A DNA stretch of 64,000 nucleotides, taken from Pisaster brevispinus (lineage: Eukaryota; Echinodermata; Asteroidea; Forcipulatida; Asteriidae). Numbering within the stretch: the first letter of the stretch is position 1; the number at the start of each line of letters is the position of its first letter. The stretch covers positions 22,822,592 through 22,886,591 of the forward strand of contig JAMKCF010000007.1 in assembly GCA_023634235.1 (NCBI GenBank). The letters are read 5' to 3'. The position numbers and the translations under genes were made by a program. Positions 45,276-56,650 of this stretch are shown in pieces. The notes under the pieces are model-generated. The model did not search any database, was not told the origin of the DNA, and saw only the letters and a list, made by a program, of their open reading frames with translations.

Positions 45276-47105
45276 ATTCGCTCGTAGACCCAGCCCACAC
45301 TACTGTGGGGTGGGGATTAAAATTATGTATTTTTTGTGAAAACAAGAGCTTTTTGGGGAAAAAAAAATCATTTCATTTTTTTTTTTTTTTTTTTTTAACT
45401 ATCAGCTTGAGTTGTTTAATAAAACTGTTTAATAAAATCAGCCCGCTTTTCAGGATTAAAACTATTTTTGGCTAAAAAATTAAAGTTTTTGTAAAAAAAA
45501 CCAAAAACATTTCAAATGTAAAAATATTTCCTTCTATTAAATCTAACACAGTCAACATGGTTTGCCTTCTACTAAGATCAAACTAGAGATAATTTATACA
45601 TTTTGAAATCATCTTTAGGTTAACATTTTGCTGTCAGGGTCGATCTTCATCGTTATCTCCTGAGTGAAAATGGCGCTGTGGAATCAGATTCCGAATCGTT
45701 TCACATCGGAAGTTAACAAAGTAATCTTCGTTCCACGAAACCAATCGTGTTTCTCTCCTCACGGAGATCATTCAAAGCTTCAGCCATACACTTATTCTTC
45801 AAACCCATAGTTAAGCAAATAATTAACGAAACAGTATAGAAAACCTGTTGCGTATAACAAGATATGTTGGCTGAAATAGTAAATAACTATGAAAATATTT
45901 ACGCTCGGAGCAAGAGAAGTCAGTTGAGTTGGACAGAATTGACGGGTATTGCGCAGTGTTTTCGCGTGGCACGCACTCTATAAACAGTCACATGGCAGTC
46001 ACCTGACAATGAATAAACAACCAATCCCATTCACAGCGCATGCGCGCGCTCGACCGTGCGCCCATTGTCCAATCGTTACAATACACTGTATACACGTGAC
46101 CGAAAAGATCCACGCTCCTAGTAACAAGCGCCCTTTGTATACGTGTCAGAAATTAACCTGCCTTGGTTTTGCATTTGACCTATAACCTTTTCTATGTCCA
46201 CATACAGAAAGGCAACGTCCTCAGCTTTCAGATGATACCAAATTTATAATAGGGGGGTTCCAAATAATGTGCTGCCAGATGTGTAAAATGACGCAACTTT
46301 CGACCGAAACCGCGGACACCGATCGCGCAAACCACCAACAACACGTACACAAAACACGTTTTTTTTCATCTTTATTGGTCAAAATAAACATTCAATCTTA
46401 CAAATTATGAAAGTGTGGATATCAACGATGTCAAAAAAGGGATAATAAAAAAATCACACCAACGAAAAATTTATCACCCTTTCAACATTGACGAGCCCAT
46501 TACATGAAAAGGCATAGCGCGACTTACAGGCCTTTTTTGCAGAGCGGGTCACATATTAGTGACTAAAATGACAAGCTTGCAAGAAAAGCAAGATATGAAA
46601 GGTCACAAGGTCGTTGACACGATCGAACATGATTGTATGCAGTATACACGCGCACTCACGTTTTGATTGACCATGACTTCTTCATCGCTATCAATGCACT
46701 AAGCAAGTGATTCTGAAATTATTCAAGCTAAATTATATGCTTGCAGTCGGTTAGGTTTATCGGTTGGTCATTGTTTAATGGACGTTTGAATCTTGTACAT
46801 TGTCGATGTCAACCATATAATTTTAGAAAAGGTTATCTTTGCATCTGAATTACAGTACTTATCATTCTACCATTCGACATGCCCTGAAAATAAACTATTG
46901 GCAATAACAATTCTACTTTGTTTACTTTTACCTTTCTTTGCAATGCAACTACTCTAATGTATTGAGGACTTTTGTAATTGACTGCATCTTGTATATGTAG
47001 GCCTAATTCAAAAAGAAAGAGGGGTGAACTCAAGACTGTGTTTGGATCATGTTTATACAGCCATCACTCCAACATGCTAATTTCAACAGTATTTTATAAT
47101 ATTAC

Positions 47106-48095
47106 TTTTGGTTTTTACCCTACACCGATGTGTGTTAGCACTGTATACTCAGTACTTTCCCGAGTTCTGTGAAAAAAATCACAGGCATATTACTCGGGTG
47201 GGATTCCAACCCACGACCTTTGCAATTCTAGAGCAGTGTCTTACCAACTAGACCACCGAGATTGCGCGGTAGCTTGAGGCAGTTCAAATCCTATATTTTA
47301 GCAGCGGGTTCCGCAACGATTTAATAGATGTTAATTTTTGCATCAGGGATAAAGAATATTAATTTTGGTTTTTACCCTACACCGATGTGTGTTAGCACTG
47401 TATACTCAGTACTTTCCCGAGTTCTGTGAAAAAAATCACAGGCATATTACTCGGGTGGGATTCCAACCCACGACCTTTGCAATTCTAGAGCAGTGTCTAA
47501 CCAACTAGACCACCGAGATTGCGCGGTAGCTTGAGGCAGTTCAAATCCTATATTTTAGCAGCGGGTTCCGCAACGATTTAATAGATGTTAATTTTTGCAT
47601 CAGGGATAAAGAATATTAATTTTGATTTTTACCCTACACCGATGTGTGTTAGCACTGTATACTCAGCACTTTCCCGAGTTCTGTGAAAAAAATCACAGGC
47701 ATATTACTCGGGTGGGATTCCAACCCACGACCTTTGCAATTCTAGAGCAGTGTCTAACCAACTAGACCACCGAGATTGCCCGGTAGCTAGAGGCAGTTCA
47801 AATCCTATATTTTAGCAGCGGGTTCCGCAACGATTTAATAGATGTTAATTTTTGCATCAAGGATAAAGAATATTAATTTTGGTTTTTACCCTACACCGAT
47901 GTGTGTTAGCACTGTATACTCAGTACTTTCCCGAGTTCTGTGAAAAAAAATCACAGGCATATTACTCGGGTGGGATTCGAACCCACAACTTTTGCAAATC
48001 TAGAGGAGTGTCTTACCAACTAGACCACTGAGATTGCCCGGTAGCTACATGTAGAGTTCGAATCCCACCCGAGTAATATGCCTGTGTTTTTTTTA
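47106..48095 (-). repeat. Tandem tRNA-SINE array, 4 copies, unit 2
   Basis: This is the same array as 20407-20875, with two additional copies of the 264-bp unit. TACACCGATGTGTGTTAGCAC starts at about 47119, 47383, 47634 and 47893. Copies 1-3 share GGGATTCCAACCC, while the last has GGGATTCGAACCC and the same inverted head fragment after it. The extra copies account for the roughly 512-bp change of offset between units 1 and 2. Confidence 0.85.
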
Positions 48096-48544
48096 TTAAT
48101 ATTAAGTTTTTTTAATTTTTTAATGCTGGGGGAAATCAGTCAGCTAATAGAAGGGGGCCACACGTAGAATATTCTGCTGATGAATCTAAATGAAATCATG
48201 CAGCTAAAGCTGTGTTCGCATTAGACTTTTTGGGGCCAACCAACCGAGCAGATAGGTTGTAATTTAATCCAGGCATCTTAACCGAGTCAAATAGGTAGTT
48301 TAGTCTGTTTTTGTTTTTCTGTATTTAATTACTGGTCGTGACATTGATCTTTAAATGAGACATGAATAGAGAGAGAGAGGCTGTTCAATAATGAGAAAAC
48401 GAAGCCATTCTTCACTGTCAAATTGTTTTAAAGGATTTTGAGGTGCTCAGTAAAATATTCATCTTTTAATTTCATCACAAAAACTTTTTCCAAACTTATT
48501 CCCAAAATATTTAGGATATTAATAAACTTTTTCTTCCATTACAG

Positions 48545-48692
48545 TTAAGGGAAACAGGCAAAGGCTGCGCTTGTGAACCAGCAGATAGTGAGCAGACAAC
48601 AGCTTCACATTTCTTGGTGATGGAGTTCAAGGTGTTTGTTGTGCACAGGGTAGATTGCTCAGTGATTCCTGCCAGAGAAATTACTTTAAAAG
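48545..48692 (+). CDS. Exon of unknown protein, unit 2
   Basis: This is the copy of 21327-21474, identical by eye over 148 nt, with the same acceptor (TTACAG) and donor (GTGAGA). The product is not recognised. Confidence 0.45.
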
Positions 48693-50014
48693 GTGAGAAT
48701 TCATTATGTATTGGTCATTGCAAAGGTAAGAAGTAAAAATGACTGCCCACAGGAAGAGAAGAAGGGTGAGGGGTGATGCACATGGCACAAGGGTAAAAAT
48801 TGACTTGCAGTAATGAGTGTGTACTCAAACTGTGAACATTGTTCATACAAAAAGACTTGTATTCCATAAAGTGCATGGGAAACCTTGGCAACTACTATTC
48901 CAGTCTATGCATAAATGCTGCAATTTAACCACTTCACGTCAGATGGTGTGTGTACAAGCCAAGTATAGCTGGAGTGACTTACTGTGGACGGTTTATTCAG
49001 ACCGGAACAACTTCAGCAGAGTGCCCACAGTTTTTGCTGGCAGCCTGACAGCTGATGGTAAAATCCACCCAGAGTTTTGATTTTACAGTGTGCACAGGCA
49101 TGCACCTACTGTGCCGCACTTTGTTTCACTGACATACATGTACAAAGAGGGACCCCAGGTGTTGAAAACATACCTCATAATATCCTTTTAGAAGGGGGGG
49201 GGGGGGTTTGGGGTGCAATCCCAGATTCCAGACTTCTGTTCTGTTGTTGTACAAATGTGGCATACAAGAATGGACAGACTGTCACCATTGTTTATCACTG
49301 TATTTGGTTTAATGGGAGGTAAGTCCAAGCATTCCCAGATTCCAGCAAACCATGGCTGAGGTTCAGTGAATCACGGTGAGTGCCTACTCAATTTTTCTTG
49401 CAAGACAACATCAAATCCCGGTGCTAATTAAAAGAACCTTTCTTTTCTTTACTTTGTCAATTCAGAGTTTCATTGTGACTACATTTTTTTCAAAGGAAGA
49501 CAATTACGTAAAAAGCTCAAAAAATTTGCACAGAAATTGATGTGAAGTAGTTAACACAATTAATTCCACTGTGAGCCATTTTTTAAGATGTCCCTGGTAG
49601 AAAAATACAAATATCTGGACATTGCCTTCAAAGCATTTGTTCATGAAAAGATTGGAGATGGGGTTTTCTTCACTATTCTTAGTTATATATTTACAGTTTC
49701 TCCAAAGCATAATCATTGGTGAGCCATGAGCTGTTACACAACAGTTATTAGAATTACAGTTTATATATTTATTTTTCTTTCTTTCTTTCTTCCTTTTTTT
49801 TTGGGGGGGGGGGTGGAGTTGTAGAAGGAAAATCCTCTTTCTGGCTTCTGCACCATCTGCTAATGATATAAGATTTCAGTTATTGTGGGGAGAGTCTTCT
49901 TGAAACAGTTAAACTCAAAGCAAACAGACAATCTGTTTTAAATTTGCTGAAAGTGGAAATTGTGTACAAATGCTTGAATCATCTATTGTTGCATTTATAC
50001 AATCTCCTAGTCAG
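48693..50014. other. Intron-like sequence, unit 2
   Basis: An open frame on the plus strand ends at 49080 with YSDRNNFSRVPTVFAGSLTA; in unit 1 the same frame is closed. Poly-G tracts near 49194 and 49803 differ in length from unit 1. No exon boundary is convincing. Confidence 0.35.
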
Positions 50015-50118
50015 TCTCAGACTCCCAGGGCAGATGCTGAAGACTCTACCAGTGAAGGTCCAAAGACACTACAAGGAGAGTTGGAGATGGACAAGAAACA
50101 GGAAGCTCACAATGAGAG
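50015..50118 (+). CDS. Exon of unknown acidic protein, unit 2
   Basis: This is the copy of 22798-22901 with the acceptor CTCCTAGTCAG, which has a 4-nt insertion relative to unit 1, and donor GTAAGG. It has the same open frame (SQTPRADAEDSTSEGPKT onward). Not recognised. Confidence 0.4.
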
Positions 50119-50220
50119 GTAAGGAATAGTCTGGATGTGCTGTGGACATTTGTTTTAAGTTATCATCTCTTGTTACAGATTTACAGATCTCCTTGTATGT
50201 CACTAAAACTGTTTTTATTT

Positions 50221-51107
50221 AGCTGTTCCGACGTGTTAGTCGGAACAGCTATTGTTTCTCTACTATTATATTTAGAAATTATTGGGGGTTTCGGCCATCA
50301 GCCGAAACCACCTTTGTTTTCGTTGAGATTTATATATTTTTTTTCACTATTATTATTCTTCTTTCCGAAAAAGTCTCATAGCATTTACACATGAAATTTG
50401 TTACCGCTCGATCTCAGGAACTACAGTCTTAAAAGACACAAACAATACATCAAATGAAAGCCTGTGCTCTAACTTAGATCAAGCAGTAGTTCGATCAAGG
50501 ATTTTTTAATCCTTTGATGACGATATTAACGATTTAAAAACACGTATCGTCAACAAAGCATGATCGTCGTGTGTGTGTACATTGCACGTAATTTACGCTG
50601 TACATCGCATACCGCCATCACTCCACACAGCCATTGCTTCTCACGCTAGGCATCGTAACACGCTGCACACGGCCAGACCCACACAGCCCATAGTCCACGC
50701 GCATGGCATCGTTCGACCTTTGTACCGTTCATTTTGGTTCGCTGCTTCGCTTCTACAGTTAACGGTGCACCTGTATAGCGCCCTCTTGTTTGTGGAGAGT
50801 CCTCGAACCTTATACGGAAGTGTTTTGGGATATTAGTAGCGGTTTGTTCTCGCACAATTTCATTGCATTCTCCCACCACAATTTATTTCAAGGTCTGTGT
50901 GGTATAGCTTATTAATTACTTTATCATTGGTATGGTAGTTTATTATTTACAGTTATTTAAAACTTTATATCGTCTGAACCATAAAGTAAAAGAGTTATAA
51001 TTTTTGTACCGTCTTGTTGAAAACGTGTTTTCATCATCGTGATGTCATCAGGTGTCAAATTAATTGTTACATTAATTCAACATTGACAACAAAGCCGAAA
51101 CCCCAGT
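50221..51107. repeat. Hairpin-headed repeat modules, unit 2
   Basis: This is the duplicate of 23004-23890, with both perfect hairpins (50221-50250 and 50287-50309) and the third half-hairpin preserved. Confidence 0.6.
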
Positions 51108-51945
51108 GTTTGTTCGTTACAAACTCGTTTCTAGTTATTATTATTATTAATTATTATTACTCGTTGTTTCCACCGAAAATCCATTGACTTAACACATGAA
51201 CTTTCTTGATACCATACTGTTACTTTACTATTATAAGAAACACAAAAATTGTATACCACATAAAAGCTTATGTCCTGACTTAGTTTACAATTGACGTTTA
51301 GTTAAAATTCCTGAATAATTATGCATGTGACAGCGGTCTGAATAGTTAATTAGTCAATCTTGTGTCCATCATATCTCAAGAAGTAAATATCCGATTTCCA
51401 AAATTGTTTCAGTTATAATCACATTGTTTATTTTAGTTGACGATTTTGGCATATTCTTTTACCGTCACGTCATCATGAAGCCACATGTTGGCATGCTTTC
51501 ATTCTGTGTACAAAACACATAGTGGCTGAAACTAAGTGCTTCATAGACTTCATCTAGTCATCATAGCATTTGTGGTTGATCTACTGTGTGGACCCAAATG
51601 AGATTTCTTGAGTCTAGAAAAAAAACATGAAAAGCGTAGCTTGTTTATTTATTTCTTAACCGATAGAGGACCAACTACTTTGTGCACAGCCTATTCGATT
51701 TGTGCATGAGCAACACATGTAATTCATACGTACGTTTAGGGTTTACGTGAAAATGCATTAGATGGGAATAAGATATATACAATCATGTACCTGATACCTT
51801 ATCAAATTTGTTAGTGTGAAAAACACAAGTTTTTTACTGTGACATCATCGGGTGTCAAATTTAGTAACTCATAGCTTATTTCTTAAAAACAATCTCCTGA
51901 ATCACATGTCATAAAGTCGTAATGTTTGTGTTGTTTTGTAGCTTA

Positions 51946-52653
51946 GGGGTCTTGTCAAAATTAATCCTGGACAGACCATTGGACAAAGTTTATCCCATGT
52001 CAAATTTTTGTTGGACGGGCCATCGGATGGGAGTTCCAAGAAGATGATGTTCCACACGCTGAACAGTATCCTCCCGTCCGATGCACAGTACCCAAGGCAC
52101 CCCACAGAGTGCTCTGCGGTTTCACTGGCTGATTAAATACTAAGTATAAACAAACTTGCGGTTTGCAGTTTGGAGTGAGTCTGGTCTGACCATTTGGAGG
52201 TCACTATAGTGTGGTGGAGTTTTTAACCCATTGTTTTTTGCAATAGACAAAATTACAAGCAAAGTTCCTGTAAACCGTTGCTTTTGTTCCCTTCCTCCAT
52301 TCTTAATTTTTTTAGGTGAACAGTTAATAATTAAACAAATGGAATGTAAGCATCCAATGATCATCTATGATATGACCATTTTGTCTTTAGAAAATACTCA
52401 GGGTCATTGAGGCCTAACCGTGAAACCGAAAACCTGCCCTTGGGAGACCCCTGCTGGTTTTCCAGTAGATAGCAATCTAAAGACCCTGCTGTTTGTGAAC
52501 AAATCATCTCTGGTGAAGGCCAGTCACTGTGAATTCATCCCATGGCCCATCCGATGAAGTAATCGCTACAAGGGAATTCAACATGGGACGAGAAACCTGG
52601 TCCTGGACCGGTGCCTTCCAATGGCCGTCCGGGATTAGTTTTGACAAGGTCCC
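51946..52653. mobile_element. Harbinger-like MITE, unit 2
   Basis: This is the duplicate of 24729-25435, with the same GGGGTCTTGTCAAAATTAAT end and TTA flanks. Confidence 0.75.
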
Positions 52654-53024
52654 TTACAACAATTGCAACTTTTTATTTAAAAAGATGACCCCACTGTGAC
52701 TTTTACTTCTGGTCCAAACAGTAAGCTCAAAACTTAAAAAAATCTTATGTTCTGAATCCCATGTCATAAAGTCGTAATGTTTGTGTTGTATTACAAAGTA
52801 GCTTGCCTTAAAACACTTATGGGTCATTCCATGTCAACTCAACACACTTTTGGACCTGACTGTCACAGATTGAAATGAAATTTGGTGTGCTGATTGGACT
52901 CCCTCAGAAACCCCCAGAACACAAATTTTATGTTATTCGGTTCATTATTTTTTGAGATATGGGTGAATTACGTTCATCTTAGCTTTGACCTTGTTGTGGT
53001 CTAGCATAATGTTTATTGATGTCT

Positions 53025-54740
53025 TTACTCATGCTGATAGATTATAACTGAATCGTCTGCAGCCACAGCCAGATCACCAGCTGGTGTGACTGTAAGACCA
53101 TTGGGAGAATTAGCACAATCCTTGATGATACATCCAATGTATTTGCCATCAGGGCTGTATTGGTTGATATCAGCTGGGAATGAGAAGATTGCTTCTCTCC
53201 ATTCAGCAACATAGATGCTCCCATCCTTGTCACAACACACACCACAAGGCCTCCTTAACTGATTGGTGTCTACTGAGAAAACCACTTCACCATTGTAGTC
53301 TACTGATACTAACTTCTTGTCATTCCGGTTGGTGTAGATGAGTCGCTGTTTGTAGGTAGTCAAGTAGTCATCAATTCCTGGAGCACGCAGTGTTCTGATG
53401 AGGGATCCATCTGGTTTGTGTAGAGAGATCTCTGCCTTGTCTTTATAACCCACTGCTATCAGATTGTTGTCATCCACTGTAATACATGATGGTTTACTGC
53501 CTACATTGAACTGTTGGAGGAGCTGATACATGTAGTTCCTGGTGAAGGTCTTGACTGTTTCATTATCTAGAACAATGAGCTCATCATTCTTGTTCACAGT
53601 CACTCTGCTTAGCCCAGTAAGACCTTTGATTGGTACTTTTTGTGGGATGACAGTGGATTGAGGATTGCCCTTTGCCATGTCTGCTGATATTGTAATCACA
53701 CTTAAACTGTTCCCATATGACACAACAATATCACTATTGGAGTATGCAGACACATCCCATACAGGATAAGTAGTCTTTATGTTTGTTTTTAGTGTCCATT
53801 TATGTTTCAGCACCAGTCTCCCTAGTGATTTCTGGCCTTCTTTAAAGTCCATATAAGTCAACCCATCAGGTGTTTTTGTTGATTTCATCTCTCTGTATTC
53901 TTTGAGGTCTTGTAAGAATTGCTCTATGTGATGTACAATATCGATCTGTTGCTCCATGAGTTGAATAACCTCATCCTGCTTGAGCACTGCTTTGTTCATC
54001 TCTTTGCTGTTTGTAGCTCGTGCAGTTTCCATTGTCTTGACTCTATCTTTATAAATCTGTTTAGCCTCTTGCATCAGTTTCTGCTGCTCCTCTCTGATCC
54101 TGGCAACCTCCTTGGCAATCTCATCATCAGCTTTCTCGGAGATTTTCTCTTTGGTGGCAGCAAACATAGAATCTAACGTCTTACGGGACATGTCTATTTC
54201 TTGAATGGCAATGTTGAAGGTTTGGATACTCTGTCTTATTTGTGCTAGAAGTTCAGTGGCATGTCGTTTACTTTTGTCTGAAGCTTCATTCAGTTCTATT
54301 GCAGTGTGCTTGCTGTGGTCTTTTGTGATGCAAGTTATACATATCAGTTTCTTGCATGTTTCACAATACAGGACAAGATCCTTGCCAGTATGCTTACTAC
54401 ACTTGAAAATAAACTCCTGACTAGGTACTTGTTTTCCTTGCTGTTGTTTCAGTTGGTTTTCCTGTTTCTCAAATGCTTCTATCAGGGAAATAGATTTAAA
54501 ATCCGTTCTCAGACCAACAATGCCATTTTCCTTTAACAGAGTTTCATGTCTACACACTGGACATGAAAGTGCTGTAGGACTTGGACTGTTCTGTCTGAGT
54601 TGTTGAAGGCATTCAAGACAAAATGAATGAGAACACTCCAGTAGTTTGGGTTGCTTGAAGCGTTCACTGCAAATTGGACATTCAAGATGATCCTGACTAA
54701 TCTCTGCTAGCACTGACTGAGCTGTTATATTGGATGCCAT
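53025..54740 (-). CDS. TRIM-NHL type RING E3 ubiquitin ligase, intact
   Basis: A single-exon ORF of 571 aa from ATG 54740. RING finger at residues 21-63: CPIC, C36, H38, C41, C44 and a closing CPVC. B-box 2 at 114-145: C114, H117, C126, C129, C134, C137, H142, H145. A long charged coiled coil covers about 155-285 (KEVARIREEQQKLMQEA). From about 310 to the end there are repeated beta-propeller blades of NHL/6-bladed type (SKPSCITVDDNNLIAVGYKD, later GVCCDKDGSIYVAEW and NGLTVTPAGDLAVAADDS). Order and length fit the TRIM2/TRIM3/TRIM56-like group, which is greatly expanded in many marine invertebrates. The RING recruits an E2, the coiled coil dimerises and the propeller is the likely substrate- or RNA-binding part. 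Specific substrates, and any role in immunity, are unknown. It is convergent with the TIM22-like exons. No intron is needed. Confidence 0.93.
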   Translation of the reverse strand: MASNITAQSVLAEISQDHLECPICSERFKQPKLLECSHSFCLECLQQLRQNSPSPTALSCPVCRHETLLKENGIVGLRTDFKSISLIEAFEKQENQLKQQQGKQVPSQEFIFKCSKHTGKDLVLYCETCKKLICITCITKDHSKHTAIELNEASDKSKRHATELLAQIRQSIQTFNIAIQEIDMSRKTLDSMFAATKEKISEKADDEIAKEVARIREEQQKLMQEAKQIYKDRVKTMETARATNSKEMNKAVLKQDEVIQLMEQQIDIVHHIEQFLQDLKEYREMKSTKTPDGLTYMDFKEGQKSLGRLVLKHKWTLKTNIKTTYPVWDVSAYSNSDIVVSYGNSLSVITISADMAKGNPQSTVIPQKVPIKGLTGLSRVTVNKNDELIVLDNETVKTFTRNYMYQLLQQFNVGSKPSCITVDDNNLIAVGYKDKAEISLHKPDGSLIRTLRAPGIDDYLTTYKQRLIYTNRNDKKLVSVDYNGEVVFSVDTNQLRRPCGVCCDKDGSIYVAEWREAIFSFPADINQYSPDGKYIGCIIKDCANSPNGLTVTPAGDLAVAADDSVIIYQHE

Positions 54741-54925
54741 TCTGATTGGAAGTACTTGCTGAAATGTTTAGCTGTGAATTAAAAGAGAGAGAACTGACCC
54801 AATTAGATCAATGTCTTATACCAGTAGCCTTTCTCATCAATGGAAGACTTGATTTCATGGTCATTATAAACTATTATTAACATCTCTGCTAAAGACCAGT
54901 AGTGTATTGAGGCGGGCACTGGGAC
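54741..54925 (-). promoter_or_regulatory. Shared 5' flank of the TRIM copies
   Basis: It aligns with 27514-27700 of unit 1 and diverges abruptly after GAGGCGGGCACTGGGAC. Conservation up to this point, then unrelated sequence, suggests the breakpoint of a later insertion or deletion. It is the only part of the upstream region shared by both TRIM copies. No TATA box is evident. Confidence 0.35.
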
Positions 54926-56650
54926 TCCCCTCCTGCTTCCCATTTAGAGTTTTGACAATCTATATTTTAAAATTCCAGAGGCAAATGTTACATTTGATTA
55001 GCTTTAATGTGATAATTTAAATGTTTATAAGACTAAACTTCCATTGACACGCAGACAAGGCATTTGTTTTTGCCTTCCTGTCAGATTGTCATACAAAAAG
55101 TAGTAAATGGTATAACAAGAGCGCTTTTTGTTTCAAAGAAATGCAAACAAGATTTGCAGGTTTTTTTTGCCAGTAGTCCCCCCCCCCCCGAAAACAAATT
55201 TGCACCCTCTTATATCCCCTTACAATTTGACCCTAGTTTTGGAGCTGCTATTGATAGTACTGAACAATTCCATTTTCAAGTTATTTTGAAGCTGGAGAGG
55301 GTTAAATAAAGTTAGGGTCATCATTTGGTTTGTGTCAACAAATCACAGACTATAGGTAAATTTATAAAGAAATATACAATAGTCACAGGTGAAAGTTTCT
55401 TCAGAATAAAAAATGAGTATCTACTGGCTGAGAAAACAGAAAAACAACTGTTAGGGTATTTTCACAAGAATGTCAAATCCATCCATGTTTATCAAAGTGA
55501 CAGCGGGAAATCTGGGAAAAGTGTTTTTTAGATGCAATTAAGGATTTTTAATCAACGAGCATTTCAGACAAACTAATTTCTAGGATGCTTACTATTACCA
55601 GCTTTAAAACAAGTTCGATTTCAGAAAGAAATTTCTAATTTGTTTTTCGGGGTCATTACCAAAGTCTGACCGTACCTTTAATGAATGTCCCTTGTGTTTT
55701 TGTTTGAACTCATCCAATACAAAGTCATGCTTGGCCTGTAATATGATGTGTTAAAATCTGAACAGTTCAGAAAATGCCATTGTATAAACAATATCTGTTT
55801 GAAGAGCTCAGTTGAACTCATTTTCCACTGACACTTTTTGTTTAACTACTTCATTTTGGTAGTTTTATCTTTTGTATGTTTACTATTTTATCTTTTTCTG
55901 TCATTCTTCTTATTTAATTCACTTTTTGTAATATTTAGGAGTGCTAGGATCCAATGTTTTTAATGTATGTGCCATGTTTTTTCCGTTTAACCTTTTATTC
56001 TTGTATATTCAGTGCACTTCTGGAGTTTTTATGTTAGCTGGGATCTTTGGGAGATCAGTGAGTTTTTCTCACTGAATGGATTACCCAGGGTTAACAAGAA
56101 ATAAATAAATAAATAAATAAACTTTCAGTGGAAAAAGGATGGCAGTGGTTCTGACCGCTTATCACAAAGGCTGGGAAAAAACTTCAAAATGTTCAAAGTG
56201 ATGCATGACTGGATAACTAATTTGGAAGATCATTTATTGTGAGCCCAAAAGTTAAGATACAAAATGTACATCTGGCGTTCAAATTCATCTTTTTTTTTTT
56301 CATAGAGTTATTTCACATTATCAGTGACTCGGACTTGATTCAAGTCACATCAGCAAAAGACTCGTACTTGGACTCAACTATCATGACCCAAACTTGACCC
56401 CGTAGACTCATGACTTTCATTTCACTTTTTTTTCACCAACAATGATCAGCATGCAGACAGAGCATCGTAACGTTTTACACAGGAAATATATGCACTTTCT
56501 GACATGTACACACATGTATGGTGTTGTGAGGAATAGTGTTTGTGAATGTTGTCTACATGTAGATATGGCCATGTACAGCGCATGTGTGTTCAATACGCAT
56601 AATAAAACTGGGACATAATTCTGTAAATGCATTATTGTGCACGACACCAA
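54926..56650. other. Unit 2-specific sequence with a LINE tail
   Basis: It has no counterpart after the unit 1 TRIM copy. No gene is supported. 55990-56123 ends in GGATTACCCAGGGTTAACAAG and AAATAAATAAATAAATAAATA, the kind of 3' tail seen on CR1/L2-like LINEs. A C-run lies at 55177-55188, and GTGACTCGGACTTG-type repeats are at 56325-56410. Confidence 0.45.

Larger units (their letters stand above)
39066..45315 (+). mobile_element. DIRS-type tyrosine-recombinase retrotransposon, 6250 bp
   Basis: The exact ends are fixed by comparison with unit 1: the flanks CCCTATGA and ATTAAAATT are contiguous there. There is no target-site duplication, as expected when a tyrosine recombinase integrates a circular DNA. 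In order the element contains a left inverted terminal repeat, a gag-like ORF, reverse transcriptase/RNase H, a tyrosine recombinase, an internal complementary region and a right inverted terminal repeat. It lacks a DDE integrase, an aspartic protease and long direct repeats, which excludes LTR retrotransposons. Composition is strongly GC- and CpG-rich against an AT-rich host. The gag N-terminus is frame-disrupted, so this copy may be defective although its enzyme ORFs are open. Confidence 0.95.
38528..46553. mobile_element. Non-autonomous DNA transposon interrupted by the DIRS element, unit 2
   Basis: This is the same element as 18064-19848. The left part (38528-39065) and right part (45316-46553) end in the same terminal inverted repeats (TGTGACCGGCTCTGCAAAAA and its counterpart). 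The 6250 bp between them are the DIRS element. This shows the order of events: the DNA transposon was there first, and the DIRS element landed in it afterwards. Confidence 0.75.

Noticed and set aside
55064..55531. Two open frames in the unit 2-specific region
   Set aside because: Lys-rich translations without domains, interrupted by a C homopolymer, and with no splice sites in a sensible phase.
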